Of a stretch of 64,000 nucleotides of DNA, positions 45,101 through 54,874 are shown one piece after another (positions within the stretch are counted from its first letter, which is position 1; every line of letters starts with the position of its first letter). The translations under genes and the position numbers were made by a program. Origin of the DNA: Siminovitchia sediminis (GTDB lineage: Bacteria > Bacillota > Bacilli > Bacillales > Bacillaceae_C); assembly GCF_042680885.1 (NCBI RefSeq), contig NZ_JBHUEO010000062.1:22209-86208 (forward strand), written 5' to 3'. The notes under the pieces were generated by a model. That model was not told where the DNA came from and ran no database searches. It saw nothing but the letters and a program-made list of their open reading frames with translations.

Positions 45101-45454
45101 CTATGGTTTTCGCAATATCTTCTCCATCGCTTTTCCCTTGGCTAACTCATCGATAAGCTTATCCAAATAGCGAATATCCTGCATTGTTGGTTCCTCGATA
45201 TCTTCCACTCGGACACCGCAGATTACACCTTTAATCAAAGACCGTGAAGGGTTCAATTGGGGGGCTTCCGCCAAGAAGGTTTCAAAATCTGTTTGGCTTT
45301 CAAGTTGCCGTTCTAACTCTGCCTGGCTATATCCTGTCAACCAACGAATGATTTCATCAACCTCTGATTTGGTACGCCCTTTTTTCTCTGCTTTTGCAAG
45401 ATAATGGGGATAAACTTTTGCGAAACTCATGGTATAGATCTTATGTTTGTCCAT
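45101..45454 (-). CDS. DUF2200 family protein
   Basis: Small cytosolic protein of 117 residues with the family pattern IYTMSFAKVYPHYLAKAEKKGRTKSEVDEIIRWLTGYSQAELE and CGVRVEDIEEPTMQDIRYLDKLIDELAKGK. The family has no established function. Predicted mixed alpha-helical. Monocistronic, between lrp and yerC. Confidence 0.85.
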   Translation of the reverse strand: MDKHKIYTMSFAKVYPHYLAKAEKKGRTKSEVDEIIRWLTGYSQAELERQLESQTDFETFLAEAPQLNPSRSLIKGVICGVRVEDIEEPTMQDIRYLDKLIDELAKGKAMEKILRKP

Positions 45455-45664
45455 TTTACTGTCTCCTTATTTAGTCCGTTCAATAGCTGTTACTGAAAAC
45501 ATTCTAACATCACATTCTCAGCCTCTTAACATCAGCCGGAAATGGTCTGGTTATTGTCAATAAAACTTCATCATGACAAATACCAGGCATCCGCAATACA
45601 TCAACAGTTGAGCGGTGGTGTGGTATGTTACAGTCTATAATCATGCATAGTTCAATTTATGCAT

Positions 45665-45699
45665 AAAAGAAGGGATGCCAGTTCATTGAATGACATCCC
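45665..45699 (-). terminator. Terminator of yerC
   Basis: GGGATG/CATCCC (45672-45677, 45694-45699) with an imperfect inner stem and a TTCTTTT tail on the minus strand, 23 bases after yerC. Confidence 0.75.
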
Positions 45700-45721
45700 C
45701 CATCTGTATGTTAATTGTTTT

Positions 45722-46030
45722 CTAAGCTTGCGGGTTCTTTTTATCAACAATTCGATCCAGTACCATTTCGTACGAATCATTTCCATAATTGAGGCATCGT
45801 TTGACCCGGGAAATTGTTGCTGTACTGGCACCGGTCGCCTCTTCAATTTTTTGATACGTTTTTCCCTCTCGAAGCATCCTTGCGACTTCCAGACGCTGGG
45901 ACAAGGATTGAATTTCATTAATCGTACAAAGGTCATCAAAAAATTCATAGCACTCTTCAATATTTTTTAACGACAAAATGGCTTCAAACAATTGGTCTAG
46001 CACCTTGCCTCTTAACTTTTCAATCTGCAT
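45722..46030 (-). CDS. yerC: YerC/YecD family TrpR-related DNA-binding protein
   Basis: All-helical protein of 102 residues with a TrpR-like helix-turn-helix: LSQRLEVARMLREGKTYQKIEEATGASTATISRVKRCL. The regulatory target is unknown. Located after yerB as in B. subtilis. Confidence 0.9.
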   Translation of the reverse strand: MQIEKLRGKVLDQLFEAILSLKNIEECYEFFDDLCTINEIQSLSQRLEVARMLREGKTYQKIEEATGASTATISRVKRCLNYGNDSYEMVLDRIVDKKNPQA

Positions 46031-46066
46031 ATGAAAATCCCCTTTATCAACTGCTTTGCGTCGTTA

Positions 46067-47080
46067 CTATTCAAAAGAGACGTTCGTTAGGTCCGGAACG
46101 ATGTTGATCCAGGTTTTTCCGGCAACCCATTCCATGGGCTCCCCGTTTTGATAGGGCAGCAATCTGCCGCCTTCATTCTTCCATTCCGCTTCCTGAATAA
46201 TTCCTCTTTGGAAAACGAGCGCTCTTCCGCCCGCTTCGAGGTCAATATCTCTCCTGCCCTCCGAATCTTTCACTGTATGAGGGGCTTCTATTACAATAAT
46301 GTTATCCAGAAGAACCGGTTTCTCATTCCCATATTCAACTGTTTTACTGCCTGCTGATGATCGTGAGTATTTTTCATCTTGAGAACTGTACTGGTACTCC
46401 GCGACATAGGATGGATCCGGACTGTAAGACACTTTTATAGAAGAGGCTGCTTCCCCCTCGAGATCTTCAGCCATCTGCTCATCTAAAAATTGTAATGGGG
46501 CAGGCGCTGTATCCAGCTGATAGCCCGCATCACCGGCACCTTTTTCTATATTTTCAAAGGTGATATAGGAGTTATGCGGTGCTTGGCGAAAATCTACCCT
46601 CTGAAACAGTGTTCCGTCATGCTGAATTCCATTTAGGTGATCAACGGTACCCGATTCCAAGAGCTGCTGTGCATCCGGGCTATGACCGTGAGCAACATAC
46701 AAGGCGTCATACCCCTTGGCAAGGTCAATAAAATAGTCTCTGGCACTTCGAACCGGACCGGTATTTTCCGGCTTTTCACTCTGAAATATAGCCAAAAACC
46801 TCGTTACATTGCCTTCAGCCAACATCTCATAGACAATATCTGCTTGAGACAGCCCGGTTTGCGGCCTCGCATCCGGATGATTATTGACCGTTACGGCCAC
46901 TGCTCTTTCCAGTGAAGCAACTTTGGTTTCTATTCCTGTCAGCGGAGCAATGATTTTTTCAGCAGTTTGATGCTCTTTTGATTTTTTTTGCGGCTGCTGA
47001 GCATCATCTTTGCTGCATGCTGAGGCGATAAAGATAAAAAAGGACAAGATTACTAAAGCCCATTTGGCTGATCTCAACAT
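46067..47080 (-). CDS. yerB: YerB-like DUF3048 lipoprotein
   Basis: Lipoprotein of 337 residues: signal MLRSAKWALVILSFFIFIASAC with the lipobox cysteine near 22. It has the DUF3048 pair of domains (AVTVNNHPDARPQTGLSQADIVYEMLAEG; RSARDYFIDLAKGYDALYVAHG; WVAGKTWINIVPD). The domains resemble a YkuD-like or wall-associated fold; role unproven. ATG 47080 has GGGGG five bases upstream; an upstream GTG has no site. Same order as B. subtilis yerA-yerB-yerC. Confidence 0.9.
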   Translation of the reverse strand: MLRSAKWALVILSFFIFIASACSKDDAQQPQKKSKEHQTAEKIIAPLTGIETKVASLERAVAVTVNNHPDARPQTGLSQADIVYEMLAEGNVTRFLAIFQSEKPENTGPVRSARDYFIDLAKGYDALYVAHGHSPDAQQLLESGTVDHLNGIQHDGTLFQRVDFRQAPHNSYITFENIEKGAGDAGYQLDTAPAPLQFLDEQMAEDLEGEAASSIKVSYSPDPSYVAEYQYSSQDEKYSRSSAGSKTVEYGNEKPVLLDNIIVIEAPHTVKDSEGRRDIDLEAGGRALVFQRGIIQEAEWKNEGGRLLPYQNGEPMEWVAGKTWINIVPDLTNVSFE

Positions 47081-47124
47081 TCCGTCCCCCAATGATTGGT
47101 TTATTTTCACTCGTATTTACTATT

Positions 47125-48867
47125 TTAACGCATTAATGTCGGAAAGAGTACTGTTTTATTCATTACATCATACATCCCTCGCTGCGTTATGCGGATATAA
47201 GGCAAATGTGTGGAAGACAAGAAATAAAGTGAATAGGCAGGATCTGAAAACGTATATCCTCTTTCCTTCAGCAGATCCCTTAGCTTTTCTTCCTCCTTCA
47301 TAAGGATCAAAAGCTCCTTATCCGACATCATTCCGGCTAATGGAAGTTGAATTTCATGCAGGATGCTCCCATTTTCAGCCAGGACAATACCTCCACCAAT
47401 TTCTTTCATTCTATCAAAAGCCTTTTTCATATCTTTCTTGCTTTTTCCTATCAGGATAATATCCCCGGTTGTAGAAAAAGAGGAGGCCAAACCACCGACT
47501 TCCTTAGCAAAACCTTTAAGCATTGTATTGATTCGCCACTTTCCTTTTCGATCGACCAATGCGCAAAATGATTCATCGTTATGATGAGAGAGATCTTCTA
47601 CAGACGCGTCCATCGCAACTGAGTAAGGTTTCGTGATCACACTGTTCACCATCTTCATCCCGAACGCCATGGAAAATTCCAGATCTTCCTCTGTTAAATC
47701 CCAGTCCAGCAATAGGGGTTCCAATCCAAAGTCCACCCATGGAACGTCTTCATCAGCAATGATTTCCTTACCATTCCTTTTCACCCACTGCCCTTTGGCA
47801 AGAACTGATACAGGCGTTGGATTGGTTTCATCTTCCAGAAAGTTGATATGAGCCATCCTGCCTGTGGCAATCATTCCATGAAGGTGCTGCATATTATAAT
47901 GCCCGGCAACATGATAGGACGCCATATGATAGGCATCGATAGGTGGAATTCCACTTTCTATCGCCATGCGGATCATGGCATCAATCATGCCTTGTTTGTA
48001 AAAAGCGGGTGTAGAACCATCCGTCGTAAACATCATGGACTCATATTGATTCAAGCCCATTCTTTTCATATCTTCCAGCAAAACAGGCAAATCGGGTCGA
48101 ATCGAAGAATATCGCAAAGAGACCATATATCCCTGCATCAGTCGCCGATATAGTTCATTTCCCGTCATGGCTTCATGGTCACTGTCTGCTCCAAAGAGCT
48201 TCAGTTTGGCAAGTGTTTTTTCGGAAGCTCCCGGAAAATGCCCTTCTACTTTTTTTCCGAGACGTTTCGTCTCTTGTATCCAATGGAGCATCAAGTCATC
48301 TCCATCCAGCAGATCAGGCCATCCTGTAAGCTCTCCTCCTTGCAGAACCTTCTCCTGCTCAATCCAAGATTTCACATCACTGTTTGTAAATATGAATTCA
48401 TCCCCTTCCAGCCTCGTCTGTGCATCATAGCGTGCCCACCAATACATCGTAACAGGAGATTGGCTTAATTTTTGCATCAGTGAAAACGCTTTCTTTTTCT
48501 GCAAGTGTAAAAAGAAAAATAAATTATCATTAATGATTGTCGTCGTACCCGTTTGTGCAGCAAATCGAGAAAATGACTGCGGATTATATAGGAGAAACGG
48601 GTGAACATGCGGTTCTATATAACCTGGTACCAGTGTTTGCCCCTGGCAGTCGACTATTTCAGTATCCGACTGGTTATCTGGTATAGCTTCCCCCGCGTAT
48701 ATAATTCGATCACCTTGAATCCATATATTACCATCAACCCATCGGCGAAGCGTCGAGTGCAAAAATCGTGCATTCTTTAAAAGAATCCCGGGCGGTTTTT
48801 TTCCATCAAGAATAGCTGCCTGTTCCCGTATCTCTCTGTTTCTCCATCTGAATCTTTGTTCCAACAT
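47125..48867 (-). CDS. yerA: Adenine deaminase-like amidohydrolase (YerA)
   Basis: Amidohydrolase of 580 residues, same length as B. subtilis YerA. The metal-binding EPHVHP, then VEGHFPG, DHEA and MFTTDGS line the barrel; the C-terminal adenine-deaminase domain contains GDIILIGKSKKDMKKAFDRM and GGGIVLAENG. Start ATG 48867 with GGGAGGG. It may deaminate adenine to hypoxanthine, which fits the pur operon next door, but activity of the YerA branch is less certain than AdeC. Confidence 0.85.
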   Translation of the reverse strand: MLEQRFRWRNREIREQAAILDGKKPPGILLKNARFLHSTLRRWVDGNIWIQGDRIIYAGEAIPDNQSDTEIVDCQGQTLVPGYIEPHVHPFLLYNPQSFSRFAAQTGTTTIINDNLFFFLHLQKKKAFSLMQKLSQSPVTMYWWARYDAQTRLEGDEFIFTNSDVKSWIEQEKVLQGGELTGWPDLLDGDDLMLHWIQETKRLGKKVEGHFPGASEKTLAKLKLFGADSDHEAMTGNELYRRLMQGYMVSLRYSSIRPDLPVLLEDMKRMGLNQYESMMFTTDGSTPAFYKQGMIDAMIRMAIESGIPPIDAYHMASYHVAGHYNMQHLHGMIATGRMAHINFLEDETNPTPVSVLAKGQWVKRNGKEIIADEDVPWVDFGLEPLLLDWDLTEEDLEFSMAFGMKMVNSVITKPYSVAMDASVEDLSHHNDESFCALVDRKGKWRINTMLKGFAKEVGGLASSFSTTGDIILIGKSKKDMKKAFDRMKEIGGGIVLAENGSILHEIQLPLAGMMSDKELLILMKEEEKLRDLLKERGYTFSDPAYSLYFLSSTHLPYIRITQRGMYDVMNKTVLFPTLMR

Positions 48868-49202
48868 CTCACCCTCCCAAAGGAGATCTCTCTAATTTTC
48901 CTTATCTTACCATACTTTTTCTTTTAACGCACTAAAGAACAAAGCAGGGAAGAGCATCTTTTGACCACTAGATCCTGGCCTTTACACCGGCTTTTTATCC
49001 TTGTACCTGGTGTTGGGGTTTAAAGTCTGAGTGGAAGATTTTATTGGAAGAGGTTCGTATGTATGCTTGATTTTGTAGTCAACAAACCAAGGGAAGATTT
49101 ATAGTTTGGATGATTCCGGGTTAGGATCTGTGGAATTATTTTACAATTTAAAGGTAAGAAAAGAGTAATGACGAGGGATTTCCTGCTTTGAAACTAAGTT
49201 TC

Positions 49203-49800
49203 GGGATATGGAGAGGGAGTTCGCGCTTTGAATCGGGAGTTCGCGCTTTGAACTCGGAATTCGCGCTTTGAATCCGGAATTCGCACTTTGAATCCGATTT
49301 TCGCGCTTTGAACTCGGATTTCGCACTTTGAATCCGATTTTCGCGCTTTGAACTCGGAATTCGCGCTTTGAATCGGGAGTTCGCGCTTTGAATCACGATT
49401 TCGCGCTTTGAACTCGGAATTCGCGCTTTGAATCACGATTTCGCACTTTGAATCGGGAATTCGCGCTTTGAATCCGGAATTCGCACTTTGAATCCGATTT
49501 TCGCGCTTTGAATCCGATTTTCGCGCTTTGAACTCGGAATTCGCGCTTTGAATCGGGAGTTCGCGCTTTGAATCGGGAGTTCGCGCTTTGAATCGGGAGT
49601 TCGCGCTTTGAATCCGGAATTCGCACTTTGAATCACGATTTCGCGCTTTGAACTCGGAATTCGCACTTTGAATCCGGAATTCGCACTTTGAATCCGATTT
49701 TCGCGCTTTGAATCCGATTTTCGCGCTTTGATTCCGATTTTCGCACTTTGAAACCTAGTTTCGCGCAATGGACCCATCTTTTCGCGCTTTGTACTAAATT
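49203..49800. repeat. Array of 27 exact 20-bp tandem units
   Basis: From 49221 to 49760 every 20 bases starts with TCGCGCTTTG or TCGCACTTTG plus AA, followed by an 8-base tail drawn from five main types (TCGGGAGT, CTCGGAAT, TCCGGAAT, TCCGATTT, TCACGATT). There are no insertions or deletions between units; both ends fade into degenerate copies. Because 20 is not a multiple of three, all three minus-strand frames are open and give the same 20-residue pattern. It lies between purD and yerA. Bases 48868-49140 beside it show nothing. Confidence 0.97.
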
Positions 49801-49870
49801 TTTCCGCATTTGAAACCTGGTATCAGCCTTTAAAACAAGCTTCTTCCTGTTAAATGCCGCTATCGTCACG

Positions 49871-49905
49871 AACAAACAAAACTCCCGCCCAACGGCAGGA
49901 GTTTT
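49871..49905 (-). terminator. Terminator of the purine operon
   Basis: AAAACTCCTGCC / GGGCGGGAGTTTT stem (49878-49905) four bases after the purD stop, with a T-rich flank. Confidence 0.92.
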
Positions 49906-49908
49906 GAC

Positions 49909-51168
49909 TTATAATGCTTTAAAGCCAATATCTTTTCGATAAAAGAACTTATCGCTGTCCAATTTTTTCATCTCTTCATAGACCTTTTTGGATGCAGCCG
50001 AGATGTCAGTCCCCTTGGCTGCAAGAAGAAGAAGGCGGCCTCCATTAGAAATATAGGTTCCACCAGTGCTTCCAGCTGCTGTTCCGGCGTGAAATACTTG
50101 GATTGATGGATCCAAGGCCTTCAAGTCAGGAAGCTGATGGCCTTTTTCATAACTTCCCGGGTAGCCGTTTGATGCGTAAACTACTCCAATTACGGCTTCA
50201 TCCGACCATTCGATCTCAGGTTCTTTGTCATCTAAAATGTCATTAACCACTTGAGCCAGATCGCTGTCAAGCCGCTCGAGCACCACTTGTGTTTCCGGGT
50301 CCCCGAAACGGGCATTGAATTCGATTGTTTTAGAACCGTCCTTTGTCAAGATCAGACCTGCATATAAAATACCGGTAAACGGTCTTCCTTCTTCAATCAT
50401 GGCTTTAGCAGTCGGAATTAAAATATCCTTTACTGCCTGCTCTACTTCGCTGGCTGGAATGTGCGGTACAGGCGTATAAGCCCCCATGCCCCCCGTATTT
50501 GGACCTTTGTCTCCGTCAAATGCGCGCTTATGATCCTGCGCGATGACCATTGGATAGACTTGTTCACCTCTGACAAAGGCCATCAGTGAGTATTCTTCGC
50601 CTTCTAAAAATTCTTCGATCACCACACTGGCAGACGATTCCCCAAATTTAGCATTCAGCAGCATATCTTTCAAGGCTGCGTGGGCTTCTTCAATCGTCAT
50701 CGCCACCACGACGCCTTTTCCGGCCGCCAATCCATCTGCTTTGATAACAATAGGCGCAGCTTTTTCGTCTACATAAGCTTTCGCCTCGTCATAGGAATGA
50801 AAAGTTTCATAGGCCGCCGTAGGAATCTGATATTTTTTCATCAAATCCTTTGCAAAGGATTTGCTTCCTTCGATGATCGCTGCGTTTTTCCGCGGGCCGA
50901 ATATTTTCAGTCCTGCTGCTTCAAATTCATCAACAATTCCAGCATTTAACGGAACCTCTGGTCCAACAATCGTCAATTCGATCTGTTCCTTTTTTGCCAG
51001 ATTGATTAAGTCCGAAAAGGCTGTTTCCTTAATCGGTACAACCGTAGCGTCTTCAGAGATTCCCGCATTTCCCGGTGCGCAAAACACCTCGGTAACTTGA
51101 CTGCTTTTCTTTAATTTCTTACAAATGGCGTGCTCACGCCCGCCTCCGCCAACCACTAATACTTTCAA
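49909..51168 (-). CDS. purD: Phosphoribosylamine-glycine ligase
   Basis: ATP-grasp enzyme of 419 residues that makes GAR from phosphoribosylamine and glycine. VLVVGGGGREHAI, GPEVPL, KADGLAAGKGVVVA and FNARFGDPETQ are diagnostic. The start is TTG 51168 (GGTGA upstream). Last gene of the pur operon. Confidence 0.97.
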   Translation of the reverse strand: MKVLVVGGGGREHAICKKLKKSSQVTEVFCAPGNAGISEDATVVPIKETAFSDLINLAKKEQIELTIVGPEVPLNAGIVDEFEAAGLKIFGPRKNAAIIEGSKSFAKDLMKKYQIPTAAYETFHSYDEAKAYVDEKAAPIVIKADGLAAGKGVVVAMTIEEAHAALKDMLLNAKFGESSASVVIEEFLEGEEYSLMAFVRGEQVYPMVIAQDHKRAFDGDKGPNTGGMGAYTPVPHIPASEVEQAVKDILIPTAKAMIEEGRPFTGILYAGLILTKDGSKTIEFNARFGDPETQVVLERLDSDLAQVVNDILDDKEPEIEWSDEAVIGVVYASNGYPGSYEKGHQLPDLKALDPSIQVFHAGTAAGSTGGTYISNGGRLLLLAAKGTDISAASKKVYEEMKKLDSDKFFYRKDIGFKAL

Positions 51169-51208
51169 AAAGATTCACCGTCCATCACTGTTATAAAGAG
51201 AGCTGTTT

Positions 51209-52741
51209 TTAGTGTTTAAAATGACGAATACCAGTAAAGACCATCGCAATGCCATGTTCATCCGCCGCTTTGATGGAATCTTCATCACGCATAGATCCCC
51301 CCGGCTGGATAATGGCTGTAATCCCCGCTTTTGCGGCTTCTTCCACTGTATCGCTCATCGGGAAGAAGGCATCGGATGCCATCACAGCGCCCCGTACTTT
51401 TTCGCCAGCCTGCTCAATTGCTATTTTCGCTGCACCGACACGGTTCATCTGCCCCGCTCCGACTCCAAGCGTCATCGCTTCATCTGCTACAACAATAGCG
51501 TTGGATTTTACATGCTTGACAACTTTCCAGGCTAGCTTCAAAGCTTCCATTTCTTCATCAGTCGGTTTGCGCTTCGTCGGTACAGTCAGTTCCGCATCCC
51601 CCAAGCCATACGTATCCTGATCCTGAACAAGCAATCCGCCTTCTACAGAAGTCAATACTATTTCAGGCATGTGCTGTTCCTCAAATGAAATGGTCAGCAA
51701 GCGAATGTTTTTCTTTGCTGTTAACACGTTGAGGGCTTCCTCTGTAAAAGAAGGAGCAATAATAATTTCCAAGAAAATCTCATTCAGAATGTTAGCAGCA
51801 CTTTCATCTACTTTACGGTTAAACGCAATAATTCCGCCAAAAATAGATGTAGGGTCTGCTTCATAAGCTTTTGAAAAAGCGTCTGCAGCATTTTCTCCGA
51901 TTCCCACACCGCAGGGATTCATATGCTTGACCGCAACTGCTGCAGGCTGGTCAAACTCCTTTACAATCTGAAGTGCAGCATCTGCATCGCGAATATTATT
52001 AAATGACAGCTCTTTTCCGTGCAGCTGTTCAGCATGAGCGATGGAGAACTTGGACCCGAGAGGTTTTTCATAAAAGACCGCTTTCTGGTGCGGGTTCTCC
52101 CCGTATCTGAGGGATTGCTTCAATTCATAGGTGTATGTCACTCGTTCAGGCTCTTCTTCGCCTGCAAGGTTTGTCATGTACTCCGCAATTAAAGCATCGT
52201 ATGCAGCTGTATGGCGGTATACTTTTGCCGCGAGCTTTCTTCTTGTTTCAAGAGAAACCTCCTGATTAGACCGAAGTTCGTCTAACACTTTTCCATAATC
52301 GGCTGCATCTACAACTACCACAACACTTTCGTGGTTTTTCGCTGATGCACGCAGCATCGCCGGACCGCCGATATCAATATTTTCAATGGCATCTTCAACA
52401 GTAACGCCAGGTTGTTCAATGGTTTTTTGAAAGGGATAGAGATTTACACAGACAACGTCAATTCCCTTAATCCCCTGTTCTTCCAACTGGTTCATGTGGG
52501 ACGGATCGTTCTTTTTAGCTAGCAGGCCCCCGTGAATGAAGGGATGCAGGGTCTTTACACGTCCTTCCAAAATTTCAGGAAATCCCGTTACTTCATCGAC
52601 AGCTGTAACCGGAAGATTGTTTTCTTCCAGCATTTTTTTCGTCCCGCCAGTAGATAAAATTTCAAACCCCAGTTCCGCTAATTCCTTCGCAAAGTCGACG
52701 ACTCCGCTCTTATCTGACACACTGATGAGAGCTCGTTTCAT
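51209..52741 (-). CDS. purH: Bifunctional AICAR transformylase / IMP cyclohydrolase
   Basis: Two-domain enzyme of 510 residues for the last two steps to IMP. N-terminal MGS-like cyclohydrolase (ISVSDKSGVVDFAKEL, STGGT, GGPAMLRASAKN), C-terminal transformylase with LRYGENPHQ and KHMNPCGVG. Its ATG overlaps the purN stop (ATGA), so the genes are coupled. Confidence 0.97.
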   Translation of the reverse strand: MKRALISVSDKSGVVDFAKELAELGFEILSTGGTKKMLEENNLPVTAVDEVTGFPEILEGRVKTLHPFIHGGLLAKKNDPSHMNQLEEQGIKGIDVVCVNLYPFQKTIEQPGVTVEDAIENIDIGGPAMLRASAKNHESVVVVVDAADYGKVLDELRSNQEVSLETRRKLAAKVYRHTAAYDALIAEYMTNLAGEEEPERVTYTYELKQSLRYGENPHQKAVFYEKPLGSKFSIAHAEQLHGKELSFNNIRDADAALQIVKEFDQPAAVAVKHMNPCGVGIGENAADAFSKAYEADPTSIFGGIIAFNRKVDESAANILNEIFLEIIIAPSFTEEALNVLTAKKNIRLLTISFEEQHMPEIVLTSVEGGLLVQDQDTYGLGDAELTVPTKRKPTDEEMEALKLAWKVVKHVKSNAIVVADEAMTLGVGAGQMNRVGAAKIAIEQAGEKVRGAVMASDAFFPMSDTVEEAAKAGITAIIQPGGSMRDEDSIKAADEHGIAMVFTGIRHFKH

Positions 52742-53331
52742 TCTGCAGCACCTTCCATTGATCTTTTTTCCTCAAACAGCCGATCCAGCGTTTCAGGATA
52801 AAATGCATGTTCTATTTCATGGACTTTTCTTTCAACCTCTTCTTTTGTATCCTCATCCAGGATTTCAATTGCCTTCTGGGCAATAATCGGCCCCGTATCC
52901 ATGCCCTCATTGACAAAATGAATGGTAACGCCGGTCACCTTGACCCCCGCATCAACAGCTTGGCCAATGGCATCCATGCCAGGAAAAGCCGGAAGCAATG
53001 ATGGATGAATGTTGATGATTCTTTCAGGATAATAATCGAGCAGTACAGATCCGATCAGCCTCATGTATCCGGCTAAAACGATGTAATCCACATCCTTTTT
53101 TTGGAGCTCCTCGTGAATCATCGTTTCAAACTCTGCTTTGGATGTATAAAGCTTTGGACTAAATTCAAGGACAGGTACCCCTGCCTTCTTTGCTCTTTCT
53201 GTGACAAATGCTCCAGGTTTATCACAAACAAGCAGCTTGATTTCCGCCCGGAGTGTCCCCGCTTGAACCGCGTCATGGATTGCCTGAAAGTTACTGCCGT
53301 TGCCAGACGCAAATATAGCTATCTTTTTCAC
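52738..53331 (-). CDS. purN: GAR transformylase (formyl-THF dependent)
   Basis: Formyltransferase of 197 residues that formylates GAR to FGAR. FASGNGSNFQAI opens the fold; the active-site Asn-His-Asp are in INIHPSLLPAF and VHFVNEGMDTGPII. GTG start 53331 overlaps the purM stop by four bases. Confidence 0.96.
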   Translation of the reverse strand: MKKIAIFASGNGSNFQAIHDAVQAGTLRAEIKLLVCDKPGAFVTERAKKAGVPVLEFSPKLYTSKAEFETMIHEELQKKDVDYIVLAGYMRLIGSVLLDYYPERIINIHPSLLPAFPGMDAIGQAVDAGVKVTGVTIHFVNEGMDTGPIIAQKAIEILDEDTKEEVERKVHEIEHAFYPETLDRLFEEKRSMEGAAE

Positions 53332-54371
53332 CGTTGTGAACCTTCCCCTGTCAATTGTACTCCTTCACCTGAAGTGACTTTGCCAATCCGATAAGCGTTG
53401 TCTCCTCGTTCTATGAAAAATCGAATAGCTTCCTCCACGTCATCTGGATCGACAGCCAGTACCAGACCAATGCCCATGTTAAAAATGTTGTACATTTCCT
53501 CCGTCTGCAGTTTTCCATATTTTTTCAATGCGGCAAAAATAGGAAGAATAGGCCAAGATCCTAGCTTCACTTCAGCACCTAACCCGGCAGGCAGCATTCT
53601 CGGAATGTTTTCAATAAAGCCCCCGCCTGTAATGTGGGCCATTCCTTTAATCTCAAACTCCCTTAAAGCCGAAACAATCTGTTTTACATAAATTTTCGTA
53701 GGCTTTAACAGTTCTTCGCCAAGTGGTCCATCTAATTCAGGCAATTTTTCCTCAAGGGAAAACTCATTTTCTTCCAAAAAGATTTTACGGACAAGTGAAT
53801 AACCGTTACTGTGGATCCCGCTGGAAGCAAGGCCAATCAGCACGTCTCCATCCTTGATATTCTCTCCATTGATCAGCTGTGACTTTTCACAAGCCCCAAC
53901 TGTAAAACCGGCAAGATCATATTCGTCTTCCGCATACATGCCGGGCATTTCTGCTGTCTCCCCGCCAATTAATGCACACCCGGCCATTTCACAACCATCC
54001 GCAATCCCTTTGACGATTTGTTCAATTTTATCCGGGACCGCTTTTCCGCATGCAATATAGTCGAGAAAATAGAGAGGTTCTGCTCCCTGAACGACCACAT
54101 CGTTGACACACATGGCTACACAATCGATGCCGATCGTATCGTGTTTATCCATCATGAAGGCAAGCATCAGCTTTGTACCGACACCATCTGTTCCTGAAAT
54201 CAGCACAGGCTCTCTTAAGTTTAATTCTGATAAATCAAACGCGCCTCCAAACCCGCCTAGCTGTCCCATAACTCCTATCCTGGCTGTCCGCTTGACATGC
54301 TTCTTTATTTTTTTCACCGCTTCATAGCCGGCTTCAATATTCACGCCTGCTCTTTGGTAGGCATCAGCCAT
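53328..54371 (-). CDS. purM: AIR synthetase
   Basis: PurM of 347 residues, closing the imidazole ring of AIR from FGAM and ATP. YQRAGVNIEAGYEAVKKIKKH, GTDGVGTKL, GGETAEMPGMY and HITGGGFIENIPRML are typical. It has its own GGAGG site and is separated from purF by about 500 bases, although the two are normally nearly adjacent. Confidence 0.96.
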   Translation of the reverse strand: MADAYQRAGVNIEAGYEAVKKIKKHVKRTARIGVMGQLGGFGGAFDLSELNLREPVLISGTDGVGTKLMLAFMMDKHDTIGIDCVAMCVNDVVVQGAEPLYFLDYIACGKAVPDKIEQIVKGIADGCEMAGCALIGGETAEMPGMYAEDEYDLAGFTVGACEKSQLINGENIKDGDVLIGLASSGIHSNGYSLVRKIFLEENEFSLEEKLPELDGPLGEELLKPTKIYVKQIVSALREFEIKGMAHITGGGFIENIPRMLPAGLGAEVKLGSWPILPIFAALKKYGKLQTEEMYNIFNMGIGLVLAVDPDDVEEAIRFFIERGDNAYRIGKVTSGEGVQLTGEGSQR

Positions 54372-54874
54372 CCTTATAGCCTCCTATCACTTTACAATCA
54401 ATGGGCGGCATCCGTTCGCCGCCTTCTGCTGGTTCATTCACATCCTGTATGAAAATGCGCCAATTTGCGAATCTCAGGACGGTCATTAAAAATACCGTCC
54501 ATCAACATATGTCAGGTGCGGGCAGCAGCCCTACAATTTTCCTATGCTCGTGAAGTACGTCTGTTCTTGTACCTGCCTGCAGTGAAAAACCCTGATGTGC
54601 TTTAATCACCTGAAGGCAATGATCTCTCGTTGCCGATGAGCGGCTAACAACCATACTCGCGATCGAATCGCTCGATTAGGTTTACCGGAAGAGCCGCCTA
54701 CAATCTTAGTCGGTACGACGCTATCTTCGGGCTCGTCTTATGCTTGTCGGGCAGAAATCAAAAGTTGCCTTCACTTGGTTTTTTCCTCCGAAAGACAGGA
54801 GGCCCCGGTGCCACTGGACGCGGCGTTTGTCGGCGGCCAGCAGTTGTCCCCTGATTCAACGTCCAATACACTTC
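54372..54874. other. GC-rich non-coding insert between purF and purM
   Basis: About 500 bases inside an otherwise tightly packed operon. It has several inverted repeats: GGCGGC/GCCGCC (54405-54423), GGACGGT/ACCGTCC (about 54477-54500) and CCTCC/GGAGG near 54790. It also has GCTTGTCGGG-type words resembling the 123-bp repeat at 35.6 kb. No frame looks coding. The transcript of purMNHD must pass through it, or start within it. Confidence 0.6.

Noticed and set aside
49221..49760. Possible CRISPR array
   Set aside because: Units are 20 bp with a 12-bp core and tails from a small recurring set; there are no 30-bp unique spacers and no cas genes nearby.
49141..49875. Several overlapping minus-strand frames of 60-114 codons
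   Set aside because: They are the 20-bp array read in three frames; no ribosome site, and the frames exist only because no unit contains a stop.
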